Below are positions 1 through 11,700 of a stretch of DNA of 64,000 bases, one piece after another (position 1 is the stretch's first letter; the number at the start of each line of letters is the position of its first letter). The position numbers were made by a program, and so were the translations under genes. This DNA comes from Plantago major (Eukaryota > Streptophyta > Magnoliopsida > Lamiales > Plantaginaceae): positions 35,362 through 99,361 of the forward strand of contig JAIFAC010000453.1 of NCBI GenBank assembly GCA_026545765.1. The letters are read 5' to 3'. Under the pieces are notes generated by a model. That model was not told the DNA's origin and made no database searches. It saw only the letters and a program-made list of their open reading frames with translations.

Positions 1-427
1 TCTGAAAACAAACATGGCCAATAAATAGTACTTTCCGTTAGTTTATGTTGGATCTACATATTATTATTCTATAATATATGGCTATTTTAAACAAAAAAGA
101 ATATCGTAAGTTATGAACATCAATGATATACTTCTTTTCAGACATTATAACACTAATAAGGAATTAATTAAGTACAAAAATTTGGCCTTTTCAGAATATG
201 AGGCCTCGGAATGGCACTGGCGGCTTCATATATTGAGCCACCTCCCAAAGGATGGTGTGATTAACATGTACTAGTATAATATATTTTGTCTTGTGTTGTG
301 CGCTTGGGTCCATCTTATTTATGTATTCCTCTAAGTTATCTATTTTATGAGTAACATTTTCTCGAATTTTGAAACATCAGGATTCATCTACAGTTCTTCT
401 GAATAACTCATAATTTTATTTTAATAG

Positions 428-1325
428 GAATTTCCACCTCACATCCAAGTCTCTTTACCGGAGACTAACACTACAAGACAAATCGGCAACACGTATTGGT
501 ATGGGCGAAAATTGGTGGTTCTTGGTTCTTCCTAGATGGAAAACTTTGTGCGGGACAATTTCTGTCAAGAAATATGACTTGTTGCGGTTCCAAAGACACG
601 GGAAGGCTTATTTGACATCAAGCTTTATGGACTTAATTGTGATAAAAAAGAGTGGGTTACAATAAGCTTGGTGAGAGAGCACGAATTTGTAGCGTACATC
701 CGCTTCATTATTTTCTAATATTACCTTTTGAACTATGATTTAATTTTATAATCATCTAATACTAACTAAATTTGCCATGACATTTTCAAAATCTTATGCT
801 ATAACATTATTCAGATCGGTCAACAACCAAGACGAAACAAAAGATTACATTGGTTGGCGATGATATTTTTTGAGGATTAGCTCCTAGGCACGAGGGATAT
901 ATTTTGTGACAAAATTCACTGGAAGGATGAGTGAGTGGGTAAGTTATTGAATGACGCATGAGGATTTTATTTTAATAACATTATTATTGTAATTTGAGTG
1001 TTAGTTGAGAAACTAGAAATTAAAGTTGTGTTGATTCACATAACATGGTATCTTGACATTATGTATTGCGATTATCCCAGGACTTGGATGAGACATAAAT
1101 ATAGAACTTCCATCAAAGTTGAAACTTATTGATGATGAGGCGCACCTTCACTACCAACTACACAATGGTCCGATGGAAGGTCACTCTACAAAGGGGATGG
1201 AGCAAGTCGCTCAAATTAAATTGTATCAGTGAGCCAAATTTGCATCGGTGTGTTTGATAATGGAACTCGTCCTAAAGTAATGTGTGTCGACTTCTTACTG
1301 TAAACCATACGTAGCCTATAAAATT
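428..1325 (+). pseudogene. REM-like B3-domain gene fragment, unit 1 copy A (both B3 domains)
   Basis: B3 domains are plant-specific DNA-binding folds of nuclear transcription regulators; REM proteins often carry two or more. Exon 428-670 follows a TTAATAG acceptor and carries first-domain motifs in shifting frames: LTLQDKS, ENWWFL, ENFVRDNF, DLLRFQRHGKAY, then FDIKLYGLNCDKK. Exon 815-938 (after TTATTCAG, before GTAAGT) encodes a linker with PRRNKRLHWLGDDIF. Exon about 1071-1320 encodes the second domain, readable because unit 2 is cleaner: IPKDLD, ELPSKLKLIDE, SLYKG. The acceptor at 1070 reads TTGCG where units 2 and 3 read TTGCAG. Frameshifts in all three exons argue for a pseudogene, but several sit at CAG/CTG positions and may be sequencing errors. 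The matching first coding exon (see 8265) lies left of the window. Family call fairly sure; REM subgroup inferred from the domain pair. Confidence 0.65.
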
Positions 1326-2402
1326 TTGTTAGGATGAGCTATTGTCTTGAACATGGTTTATAATCCTCCTTGGTGAATTCATTCAACTCAATTGGAAACT
1401 TTAATGGTAAATTTATTATAGTTTTCATATGTATGAACATATATGGAAAGTTATTGTTGGACTATTTTCATATTTTAGTAATATAGGAGTACTTTTGTGT
1501 ATTGATATATTTATGTTATATTCCAAATAATCGCTCTAGTGTAATTACAACCTTATTTTATTTTTATGCACGAGTATAATAATCCGTTTCTAGAAAATTA
1601 TTTTTGTATTCTAGCTCATAGTGTCGTATAAATATGGCTCTTACGATTGATGTATATAAACTTTACTTTTGTCAAAAACATTAAAAAAAAATGTAACCCA
1701 TTGTATTAAATATGTGACACAAAATGGTAGAGGTCCCATAGTAGTGTATGATGGTGCAAAGCTGTCGTCTGAGTTAAGCACTAGTCAGAGTTTCCTACTA
1801 CGAGGTAACAATTTGAATTTATAATTGCCTAGACCTTCTCTCAAAACAAAAGAGGGTAATGTAGTGAAAATTGATCTGGGTCTCTTATAGGAACAACAAT
1901 TGTTATTACCTCAAACATAAAATACTTGATTTATCACTTATGGAATTGAAACGTAGCAAAGTAACAATGAACTAATTTACCAATATTCCTACGAAAAGAA
2001 TTAACAAAGATACTTAAGCTTTCAAAACATATTGCGGAGACACGGGATATGTGGTAGTCAATCGAATAGATAGATAAAGATATCACATTCATACGACGTA
2101 AGGATTTGCAAATGGGTTGTCAATCTAATAAAATCCTACCAACTGTTACTATTATCATCTCAATAGAGCTTAATACAGACATATAGATAATCACGAGTAC
2201 TTGTATTAATACTATTATTCTTAATCATTGATGTTTAACAAATCTCATGAGTCAACCAATCGAGTATCGATTAGATTTAGAAGATCAACTCTCATGTGAA
2301 ATGTAATTCAATTCTATTTGTAAATTGCACATATAAAGCATATGCACGGTTATAATCATGTAGAAAATCTAACTCTAGCATATTCTTCATGTAGTAATTT
2401 TT

Positions 2403-2594
2403 TCATGACATTTTCAAAATGTTATGCTCTTGGTCAACTACCAAGACGAAACAAAAGATTACATTGGTTGGGCAGTGATATTTTTTACGAGGGATTAGCT
2501 CCTAGGCCTAAGGGTTTATATTTTGTGACAAAATTCAAATCTGGAAGGATGAATGAGTGGGTACGTTATTGGATGGCATTATGATTTTTTTAAA

Positions 2595-2634
<40 letters not shown>

Positions 2635-2950
2635 TGAGTGTTAGTCGAGAAACTAGAAAAGTTGTGTTGATTCGCATAACATATGGTATCTTGACATTAT
2701 CTATTGTAGTTTATCCCTAAGGACTTGGATATGAAAAAATATTGAATTTCCAACAAAGTTGAAACTTATTGATTAGGCAAGGCACCTTCACTACCATGTA
2801 CGCAATGGTATGATGGAAGGTCACTCTACAAAGGAGGATGGAGCAAGCTGCTAAAAATAAATTTTATCAGTGCAGGTCAGATTTGCATCGGTGTGTTTGA
2901 TAATGAAACTCAACCTAAAAGTGTGTGTGTCAGCTTCTTACCTGTAAACC
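2403..2950 (+). pseudogene. Second B3 domain fragment, unit 1 copy B
   Basis: The linker part (about 2430-2558) reads PRRNKRLHWLGSDIF and then GLYFVTKFKSGRMNEW, the opening strand of a B3 domain. It lies in an open frame at 2342-2584 that runs through the presumed donor, so that frame is not itself a gene. Relative to copy A the TTATTCAG acceptor is missing. The second-domain exon starts near 2710 after TTGTAG and reads IPKDL-like sequence, but a GAG codon of copy A is TAG here (about 2777-2779), giving a premature stop. The same TAG occurs in copy B of units 2 and 3, so copy B was broken before unit duplication. A (ATT)n run sits in the intron between the two exons. Confidence 0.6.
2595..2633. 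repeat. (ATT)n microsatellite, unit 1
   Basis: About 13 ATT repeats lie in the intron between the linker exon and the second B3 exon of copy B. The same microsatellite is longer in unit 2 (11321-11374) and unit 3 (53934-53995), so its length distinguishes the units. Confidence 0.95.
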
Positions 2951-4039
2951 GGACGTAGCCTATAATATATTGTTAATATGAGCTATTGTCTTGAACATGT
3001 TTTATAATCCTCCTTGGTGAATTGAGTTGAACTCAATTTGAGACTTTTATGGTATAACTATTGTTTTCATGATGTGTATGAACATATATGGAAAGTTATT
3101 GTTGGACTTTTTTTTATATTTTAAAAATATATTTTAGGAGGATTTTTGTGTATTGCTATATTTTGGTTATATTCTAAATAATCGTTCTAATGTAATTACG
3201 ACCTGATTTGATTTTTATGCACGTATTGAATGATTATAATAATCCGTTTCTAGAAAATTATTTTTGTTCCGAGCTCATAGTGTCGTATAAATATGGCTCT
3301 TACAATTGATGTAATATGTAAACTCGCTTTTTCCAAAACATAAAATATGTAACGCCTTGTATTAAATCTCTGACACAAAATGATAGAGGTCCCATAGAAT
3401 GATGGTGCAAAAGTCGGCGTCTGAGTTAAGCACTGGTCAGAGTATCCTACTACAATGTAGAAGTTTGAATTTATAATTACTTAGACCTTCTCTCAAAACA
3501 AAACAGGGTAATGTAGTGAAAGTTGATCCCGGTCTCTGTCTAGGAACAACAATTATTACCTCAAACATAAAATACTTGATTTATCACTTATAGAATTTAA
3601 ACAAAGCAAAGTAACATTGAACTAAATTACCAATATTCCTATGAAAAGAATTAACAAAGATACTTAAGCTTTTAAAATGCAGATGGAGACACGGGATATG
3701 TAGTGGTCATTTGAATAGTATAGATAAAGATATCACATTCATATGGCGTGCATAAGAATTTGCAAATAGGCGTAGTGGATTAATTATACGTCTAAGTGAA
3801 TTCATTTTCTAAGAAAGGACTTAGTGGACTAATTGAAGGATTATGCCAAATTCAGATACCAGTATAAACTTGTGTTATTTACTTACTGCACTTATTCTTT
3901 CAGCAAGCTATTTGCCTATCTTCTTTATTTGACTACTTTCGTAGAAAACACACAACACTTAACAAAAGTCTTCCGCACTCTTATTATAAGTATTAGTGGC
4001 CCTTGTGTTTGTTGAGAAACATTGTTAGGCACAAAAAGT

Positions 4040-5845
4040 TTTTAAAGACCATTCAACATGACCTGAGAATGTATCTGCTCAATCTGATATTATACCTGAA
4101 GTGTCAATTACTGATAATGCAGAAATTACATCTGACACTACTGAGCATAGAATATCTTCAAGAACAAGAGCTCATCCAGCTCATTTGAATGTGTACAAGT
4201 ATTCTCTTCCACCTTCTTTACATATTACTAATAATGATAATGCTACAGAGACTACTGATTCGACTGCTTTGTGTTCTTCTAATGTCAAGTATCATTATCC
4301 TATTAGTGATTATTTGTCTGTTGACCATTTATCCTCTACTCTAAAGTGTTTTACTACAAGTTAACTTATATACCTGAGCCTAAGAATATTAAAAGTGCAA
4401 ATCAATTCCCTGAATGGAAACAAGCTATGGCTGAAGAGATTAAAGCTTTAGAGAAAAGTCATACATGGGAATTGGTTAATTTACCACCTGGTAAATATAC
4501 TATTGACTGTAAATGGGTATATAAGGTCAAACTTAAATCTGATGGCACTTTAGAGAGATATAAGGCTAGATTAGTTGCTAAAGGTTATACTCAAGAGGAG
4601 GGACAGGATTATTATGAAACCTTTTTTCCTGTTGTCAAGTTAACTACTGTGAAGGTTTTGTTGGCTGTTGCAGTGAGCAGGAATTGGTATTTACACGAGC
4701 TGGATGTCAACAATGCTTTCTTGCATGGTGACATGCATGAAGAGGTTTATATATCTTCACCTCCAGGATATGACACTAAAGGACAGGTTTGCAGGCTTGT
4801 TAAAAGTCTTTATGGACTTAAACAAGCTAGTAGACAATGGTTTTGTAAACTAGCTGTTTCTTTACAAGCTTTTGTTTATATTCAATCTGCAGCTGACTTT
4901 TCTCTCTTTACTAAGTACAGTAATTATAATTTTACTGCTCTCTTAATTTATGTTGATGATATTATTCTTTCTGGAAATGATTTGGATGAGATTGTAGCAG
5001 TTAAACAATATCTACACCAACAGTTCACTATTAAAGATTTAGGTGAAAGGTCTTGTTTTAACTCAAAGAAAGTATACTTTAGATATCTTGACTTATATTG
5101 GTTATCTGGGAGCTAAACCTTCTAATACTCCTATGGATTCTACTTTGAAATTATCTAAAGATTAAGGTTCACCTCTCTCAGATCCTACTCAATACAGGAA
5201 ATTGGTTGGTAGATTATTGTATTTAACTTTCACAAGGCCTGACATATCTTATACTGTCCAATGTTTAAGCCAATTCATGCAGCATCCTACTGATATTCAT
5301 ATGTCTGCAGCTCACAGGATACTTAGGTATCTCAAAGCAACACCTGGTGAAGGGCTTCTATATGCATCTACTAGTGATCTTAGCTTGAAAGGATATACAG
5401 ATTCAGACTGGGCTGGATGTGCAGATACTAGGAGGATTGTTTCTAGTTTTGCTTTCTATATCTTGGAGACTCATTGGTGTCATGGAAATCAAAGAAGCAA
5501 CAAGTTGTGTAGAGCTGCTTATGCATCCTGTGACGCTCAATGGATTCTTTTCATTCTTAAAGATCTCAAAGTTCATCATTCTCAGCCAGTCTTGTTATAT
5601 ACAGATAACAAGTTCACTTTTCATCTTGCCTATAACCCTATTCAGCATCAATGCACCAAACACATAGAACTTGATTGTTATCTTATAAGAGACAAGATAG
5701 TGAATGGTATGTTGAAGTTGATTCATATCAAGAAGGACTATCAAGCCGCTGATATCTATACCAAGCCTCTTGCCTTGCCATTATTTCAAAAGTTCAAATC
5801 CAAGATGAATATGATTAATATCCATATTCATCTTGAGGGAGGGTA
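4040..5845 (+). pseudogene. 5'-truncated Copia pol: integrase tail, RT, RNase H (unit 1)
   Basis: This is the C-terminal half of a Copia polyprotein, which copies element RNA into DNA. It opens in the linker after integrase (SSRTRAHPAHL near 4150-4190). A frame change near 4350 leads into reverse transcriptase: [41 protein letters not shown] and the catalytic YVDDI near 4950. RNase H follows with TDSDWAG, YTDNK, KHIELDC and DIYTKPL, ending at a stop at 5844. Near 5045-5060 the sequence jumps from the IKDLG end of RT to TQRKYTLDI, so a short internal piece (about a dozen codons) is missing; an in-frame TAA after LSKD (about 5160) is a further break. Gag, protease, integrase core and 5' LTR are absent. 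The same deletion and stop occur in units 2 and 3, so the fragment was dead before duplication. This is the least damaged of the three copies. Confidence 0.9.
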
Positions 5846-5852
5846 ACAAGAA

Positions 5853-6160
5853 TGTTCAAGACATCAAAACTTGTGTTAAACAAGTTTTGATACTCAACTA
5901 CAATTATTAAAGAGTTGATTGCATTTATCAAGGAAAGGTGGTGAACTCAATTGAAGACACTCAAGACCACAAGGACTGCCGTGCAAAGTTTGTCAACTAA
6001 CTAGTTTTTAGTGCTGTACAGTTGGCTTCTATCTTGTACTCTCTCTATTAGATGTTAGTTATAAATACTAATTAGAGAGATCAGTTTACTACTTCTTCTT
6101 CTACAATTTTTCCGTTGGATTCTCTGTAACTTTTCCATTCGATTCAATTCGTTATATACA
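5853..6160 (+). repeat. 3' LTR of the Copia fragment, unit 1
   Basis: Directly after the pol stop comes a purine-rich tract (GAGGGAGGG, 5835-5843), the expected primer site for plus-strand synthesis, then TGTTCAAG. A TATA-like TTATAAATAC lies near 6058-6068. I end the LTR at TATATACA (6160) because it terminates in CA; a later CA near 6201 is an alternative. No 5' partner LTR is present, so the border cannot be confirmed from this copy. Confidence 0.55.
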
Positions 6161-6355
6161 ATTTGGTTTCGATTTTATGGAATTGTGAGAATTCTTATAC
6201 ATAGATAACCTAAAATGATCTTATAATTACTATATGTATTTCGTGGAAAAGAAGGAGATTAAAAACAGCAACAAGATGAAAAGATTAATTCAATTATAAT
6301 TATTTATTTATAAATTACTAGCATAAGAAATCTCGGTTTCTCTGGTAAGACTTAC

Positions 6356-6545
6356 CCCATGTTGTCGGTGATCCTTCTTTTACGCTTAGCACATCCACAT
6401 CTTGTCTTTGTCTTGCAAGCGATGGTAATACTTTTTTTCTTAACTAGTCCCACTCATCTCCCTCCATATCGTAGTGTCCAAAAGAAATTCTCAAAGACTA
6501 CTTTAAAAACTTCATCACATCCTCTTCACTCTTCGTGGTTTCCAT
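6356..6545 (-). pseudogene. Unidentified minus-strand exon, unit 1 version
   Basis: On the minus strand this stretch ends in VKEGSPTTWG followed by a good donor (GGTAAGTC, complement of 6348-6356). Upstream in the same direction it reads an ATG near 6545, then METTKSEEDVMKFL and, after stops or frame changes, ARQRQDVDVLSVKEG. In units 2 and 3 the same GSPTTWG end and donor are joined to a different upstream sequence (EKREKFWEEIQTMDVFG). Only the last part is similar, so this is either a diverged paralogous exon or a recombination joint. I do not recognise the protein. It runs toward the Copia LTR. Confidence 0.35.
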
Positions 6546-6927
6546 AGAATTTTGGCATCAATTGGTAGTTCCTTGCACTCTTCAAAGCAAGATTGGTACC
6601 CTCGAGATTGAACCTTGGATCTCATTCCTTCCTCATCGAACTAGTCGAACCACTAGTCGTCGTATCTACTTCCTATAGAAAGTATGCTAACAGAGAAAAC
6701 ACACTAGGTAGATTAGTCCCAAAAAAATCAAAACAAAGTCAATTACTCTACTAACTATTAAAGAACTAAAAACTATACGATTAACAAACTAAAAAGGATT
6801 TCCGTAAAAGGCACAGTACAAGGTGTTCCCCTGCAGCGGCGTAAAAAATCTGTTTGTGCAAAACCGTTGTCCGAGTTAAGCACCGACCCATGCATGAAAA
6901 GAACCGACACTATAAAACAAACTGCAC
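6546..6927. other. Junction sequence between units 1 and 2
   Basis: This sequence is not found at the junctions of units 2/3 or 3/4, so the left junction of the array differs. No gene seen in 6546-6790. From about 6810 it resembles, at lower identity, the 3' flank of the B3 A/B copies: GTGCAAAA, then GAGTTAAGCACCGAC, then GAATTTATAATA leading straight into unit 2. Confidence 0.6.
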
Positions 6928-8264
6928 GAATTTATAATACTTGTTCACAATGGACCTCTTTGATAAATATTACGTATTTGTGAAAGATGAAATAAGCAGG
7001 CCGGTGCAAGTAATCCATTAATTAAACAATAATATTGAGACACACGTTCAATATTGACTCACTCCCCACCGCCTCACTTCCACGGATTTGCTTGCCATGA
7101 AGTATTATTTGCCTCATTATCTTACTTTTCTTCATTTATCATGTCCCACACACTGTACATTATTCTACACCACCTTCACACACGAGTGATACACACCACT
7201 TTCACTCACCTATATATACACTTTACATTTTCTTTTGACACATGGATCAATCGATAGGAACTTCAGATTTACCAAGGGTATTCATGTTTACTATTCAATT
7301 CGAAGGTTAATTCGATCCGTAATAATTTATTATATTTTCACTTTGATATAATTATAATCGCGTATGAGTATTTAGCGCCCGTGTGACATCATTTGTACGT
7401 ATTTTACACCATGAAATTGTGTTTTGGTCATTTATTATATTTTTAGGGATGGTGATCATGCACTTGGTATAGGTTAGATGTGTCTTCTCCGGGATGTTGT
7501 CACTCGACAAGCCTGATTTTCCATTTTTGATTTTTTCTTGATTTGGGTTTCTGTTTAATTAGAGATAAATTGGTGATCCTGATTCATGAAAACAAAACAA
7601 AAATTTATAACTTGGTCGATGTATAATTTGAATTTCGAGTCGTCCCGACGTAATCGTTATTACTTATTATAGTGGTGACTGGTGAGTGTACACCCTAGTA
7701 ACCTTAGCACTTTAAATTTAGAAGTCTGGCTGCTCAAAGAAATCAGCAGACACCTTCTCGAGGAAAGAAAAAGAAATCAGCACACACTCACGGTCAATAC
7801 TCTGACAGAAACGAGAGAAAGCAGCCAAGAAGGTCTTTCTTTTTCCCCTGTTCCTCTCTTCATTTCTTATTCTTCTATCAAGTTCAATTGGTTTCCTGAC
7901 CGCCATGCCATGGTTTGGTTATTAACGTTCTATATGTATCACTTAATTTGTGTTTGTAACATTGGTGAATTTCCTAGCTGAATTTTGTTTGCTGGTTTGA
8001 AGATCGACATATATATCATTTTGTTCTCCATGTATGCAGCTAGATTTGCTCTCCAAATCCCCCAGTTGATCCTAGTTTCAAAATTAGTAAAATGGTTTGA
8101 AACGCCCTTGTCTTGTGGTCATGTTAATTTCAATTCCAATCTTGTTTGCTGTTTTTGAATATCGAACGTATATATTATTTTGTTCTCCATTTATGCAGAT
8201 TTTTCGCTATATAAACCTCAATTTATCCTTTTCTTAAAATTGCTACTTTTCCTCAGGATCGACT
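6928..8264 (+). promoter_or_regulatory. Presumed promoter and 5' leader of the B3 gene, unit 2
   Basis: This is the region upstream of the first recognisable B3 coding exon. It holds a TATA-like element (7211-7219) and a pyrimidine-rich stretch near 7820-7880. A TTTTCCTCAG acceptor just before 8256 suggests a spliced leader: an untranslated first exon somewhere in 7600-7980, then an intron. A 99-codon open frame at 7682-7981 is conserved in units 3 and 4 but has no recognisable domain; I treat it as leader sequence. Function inferred from position only. Confidence 0.4.
7211..7219 (+). promoter_or_regulatory. TATA-like element, unit 2 only
   Basis: TATATATAC precedes a short spacer and then the leader region. 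It lies within the roughly 350-bp block absent from units 3 and 4, so if it is the core promoter only unit 2 keeps it here. Confidence 0.35.
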
Positions 8265-10015
8265 ATGTTGGAATCCCGCTTCCCAAATTTTTACCGGTTT
8301 TTCAATGCAGATACCTGTACAAATGAACTGGTACAATTTCTCTCTACAATTGGATCTTACTTCTAGCATTTAGTATTGAGATCTTGTTGTCTTGTTGATG
8401 ATATCTGTTAGAGGTTAGGTGCTGGTTTTAATAGCTGATCATTCAGAATTGAATATATTCAAGGTAATTGTTGACTATTCTATGATTAATAAAAGCTGGT
8501 TTTTTAATGCACCTCACAACGTGGTGCGTCGTGATGATATGTTTTAGTATAGACTAAACCCTAGAAGATCTAAAAAAATATATCTAAATTGTATCTACCG
8601 ATAGTTATGTTGTGAGTGAATTCTTTTATTCGATCTTGTATGCAAAGGAATTAGAGGTGGCTCAAACCATTTGGCGGGCAAAAGAAAATTATAAAATGAG
8701 GTCCTTTCATTTTGAAAAATGAATCTCTATGCCATAAATTCCTTCTTCTAAATTTATTTGATCTGCGTTGTGAGATTGAAGTAAATTGTCTAATCAAATT
8801 CTTGTAGAAGTATGTTTTTTCCTGAACCTATAAAAAAAAAACCACCTCAAGTGTTTGTATGACACATGCTCACCCAATTTACACTAATATGATGTGGTAT
8901 TTTCTGTTATTTAGTAAAATCAAGTCTTGTTAATTTTATACTAGTATTCATTAGTTTTGCTGGAGTTTTTATAACCAAGATCTTTATTTCCTACTAGATA
9001 AAAAAAAAAAAAAACCTGGCATTTTAACAAATAAGAAACACATTAATTTGATGTGTAAAATAATAAAAATATATGCTGAAAACAAACATGGCCAATAAAT
9101 AGTACTCTCCATTAGTTTATGTTGGATCTGCATATTATTATTCTATAATATATGGCTATTTTAAACAAAAAAGAATATCGTAAGTTATGAACATCAATGA
9201 TATACTTCTTTTCAGACATTATAACACTAATAAGGAGTTAAGTACAAAAAATTGGCCTTTTTCGTAATATGAGGCCTCGAATGGCACAAAGCGGTTTATA
9301 TCTCGAGCCACCTCCCAAAGGATGGTGTGATTAACATGTACTAGTATAATATATTTTGTCTTGTGTTGTGCGCTTGGGTCCATCTTATTTTAGGTACATC
9401 CCACTTCATTATTTTCTACTATTACCTTTTTCGGAGCCTATGATTTAATTTTATAATCATCTAATACTAAGTAAATTTGTCATGACATTTTCAAAATCTT
9501 ATGCTATAACATTATTCAGATATCTATCAACAACCAAGACGAAACAAAAGATTACATTGGTTGGGCGATGATATTTTTGACGAGGGATTAGCTCCTAGGC
9601 CTGAGGGCATATATTTTGTGACAAAATTCAATTTGGAAGGATGAGTGAGTGGGTGTTATTGGACGGCATGAGGATTTTTTTTTAATAACATTATTATTGT
9701 AATTTGAGTGTTAGTTGAGAAACTAGAAATTAAAGTTGTGTTGATTCACATAACATGGTATCTTGACATTATGTATTGCAGATTATCCCTAAGGACTTGG
9801 ATACAGACATAAATATAGAACTTCCATCAAAGTTGAAACTTATTGATGAGGCAGGGCGCACCTTCACTACCAACTACACACAATGGTCTGATGGAAGGTC
9901 ACTCTACAAAGGGGGATGGAGCAAGCTGCTCAAATTAAATTGTATCGGTCAAGCTAAATTTGCATCGGTGTGTTTGATAATAGAACTCGTCCTAAAAGTG
10001 TGCGTACTTCTTACC
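8265..10015 (+). pseudogene. REM-like B3 gene fragment, unit 2 copy A (start exon, linker, second B3 domain)
   Basis: The first coding exon (about 8257-8330, ATG at 8265) follows TTTTCCTCAG and encodes MLESRFPNFYRFF, the typical opening of a plant B3 domain where an aromatic F.F motif starts the fold. It may end at a GT at 8331. The exon carrying the rest of domain 1 (present in unit 1 at 428-670) is deleted here: the flanks meet near 9395. The linker exon is 9520-9652 with a weakened donor (GTGTTA against GTAAGT in unit 3). The second-domain exon starts at 9782 after TTGCAG and is the cleanest in the window: IPKDLDTDINIELPSKLKL, then TQWSDGRSLYKGGWSKLLKL, the standard GGW core of a B3 fold. 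It shifts frame after NCI near 9945. Without domain 1 the product would be a single-domain protein at best. Confidence 0.65.
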
Positions 10016-11128
10016 GTAACCGCACGTAGCCTATACTATTTTGTTAGGATGAGCTATTGTCTTGGACATGTTTTATAATCCTCCTTGGTGAATTAAGTTC
10101 AACTCAATTTGAAACTTTAATGGTAAAACTATTATTGTTTTCATGATATGCATGAACATATATGGAATGTTTTCATATTTTAGTAATATAGGAGTACTTT
10201 TGTGTATTGATATATTTATGTTATATTCCAAATAATCGTTCTAGTGTAATTACAACCTTATTTTATTTTTATGCACGTAGTATAATAATCCGTTTCTAGA
10301 AAATTATTTTTGTATTCTAGCTCATAGTGTCGTATAAATATGGCTCTTACGATTGATGTATATAAACTTTACTTTTGTCAAAAACACAAAAAAAAAAAAA
10401 AAAAAATTTCACCCATTGTATTAAATCAGGACACAAAATGGTAGAGGTCCCATAGAAGTGTATGATGGTGCAAAGGCGCCCTCGAAAGTTAAGCACTAGT
10501 CAGAGTTTCCTACTACGACGTAACAATTTGAATTTATAATTGCCTAGACCTTCTCTCAAAACAAAACAGGGTAATGTAGTGAAAGTTGATCCGGGTGTCG
10601 GTCTCTTATAGGAACAACAATTGTTATTACCTCAAACATAAAATACTTGATTTATCACTTATGGAACTGAAACGTAGCAAAGTAACAATTAACTAATTTA
10701 CCAATATTCCTCTGAAAAGAATTAACAAAGATACTTAAGCTTTCAAAACATATTGCGGAGACACGGATATGTGGTAGTCAATCTAATAGATAGATAAAGA
10801 TATCACATTCATATGACGTGAGTATGGATTTGCTAATGGGTTGTCAATCTAATCACATCCTACCAACTTGTTACTATTATAATCTCTATAGAGCTTAATA
10901 CAGACATATAGATAATCACGAGTACTTGTATTAATACTATTATTCTTAATCATTGATGTTTAACAAATCTCATGAGTCAACCAATCGAGTATCGATTAGA
11001 TTTAGAAGATCAACTCTCATGTGAAATGTAATTCAATTCTATTTGTAAATTGCACATATAAAGCATATGCACGGTTATAATCATGTAGAAAATCTAACTC
11101 TAGCATATTCTTCATGTAGTAATTTTTT

Positions 11129-11319
11129 CATGACATTTTCAAAATGTTATGCTCTTGGTCAACTACCAAGACGAAACAAAAGATTACATTGGTTGGGCAG
11201 TGATATTTTTTACGAGGGATTAGCTCCTAGACCTAAGGGTTTATATTTTGTGACAAAATTCAAATCTGGAAGGATGAATGAGTGGGTACGTTATTGGATG
11301 GCATTATGATTTTTTTAAA

Positions 11320-11374
<55 letters not shown>

Positions 11375-11700
11375 GTAATTTGAGTGTTAGTTGAGAAACT
11401 AGAAAAGTTGTGTTGATTCGCATAACATATGGTATCTTGACATTATCTATTGTAGTTTATCCCTAAGGACTTGGATACAGACAAAAATATTGAATTTCCA
11501 ACAAAGTTGAAACTTATTGATTAGGCAAGGCGCACCTTCACTACCATGTACACGCAATGGTATGATGGAAGGTCACTCTACAAAGGAGGATGGAGCAAGC
11601 TGATCAAAATAAATTTTATCAGTGCAGGTCAGATTTGCATCGGTGTGTTTGATAATGAAACTCGACCTAAAAGTGTGTGTGTCAGCTTCTTACCTGTAAA
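11129..11700 (+). pseudogene. Second B3 domain fragment, unit 2 copy B
   Basis: The linker reads PRRNKRLHWLGSDIF then GLYFVTKFKSGRMNEW, identical in protein to unit 1 copy B. The second-domain exon starts near 11456 after TTGTAG and includes IPKDLDTDKNIEFPTKLKL, then the shared TAG in place of GAG (about 11522-11524), and further on FISAGQICIGVFDNETR, which corresponds to the last strands of a B3 domain. So all strands of the fold are encoded but interrupted by the stop. The tail is better preserved than in copy A. Confidence 0.6.
11321..11374. repeat. (ATT)n microsatellite, unit 2
   Basis: About 18 ATT repeats occupy the same intron position as in units 1 and 3. Confidence 0.95.

Larger units (their letters stand above)
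776..3790 (+). repeat. Local A/B duplication of linker, second B3 domain and 3' flank, unit 1
   Basis: Copy A (about 776-2130) and copy B (about 2403-3790) share the linker exon, the second B3 exon and roughly 900 bp of 3' flank, including stretches starting CACAAAATG, GAGGTCCCATAG and GAGTTAAGCACT in the same order. Outside the exons (1326-2402 and 2951-3790) the flanks are AT-rich, and I see no further gene in them. The same A/B pair recurs in units 2 and 3, so it formed before the 13-kb units were duplicated. Confidence 0.75.
1..6400 (+). repeat. Tandem segmental duplication, unit 1 (left-truncated)
   Basis: This stretch aligns collinearly with 9076-15150 of unit 2 and with 37837-39756 plus 53638-57680 of unit 3. 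It starts mid-unit at the window edge. Order: intron sequence, B3 exons, local A/B duplication, Copia pol fragment, its LTR, and the end of a minus-strand exon. It differs from units 2 and 3 in two ways: it retains an exon of the first B3 domain (428-670) that the others lack, and after about 6400 its sequence is unlike theirs. Positions 1-427 hold no recognisable exon apart from a short weak candidate after an AG at 193. Confidence 0.85.

Noticed and set aside
3833-4188. Two short plus-strand frames before the Copia fragment
   Set aside because: No B3 or pol motif; the second overlaps the integrase-RT linker in another frame.
7682-7981. 99-100 codon frame conserved in units 2, 3 and 4 (36433-36735, 63320-63622)
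   Set aside because: Conservation equals that of the whole duplicated region, no domain is visible, and an antisense frame is equally conserved; treated as leader sequence.
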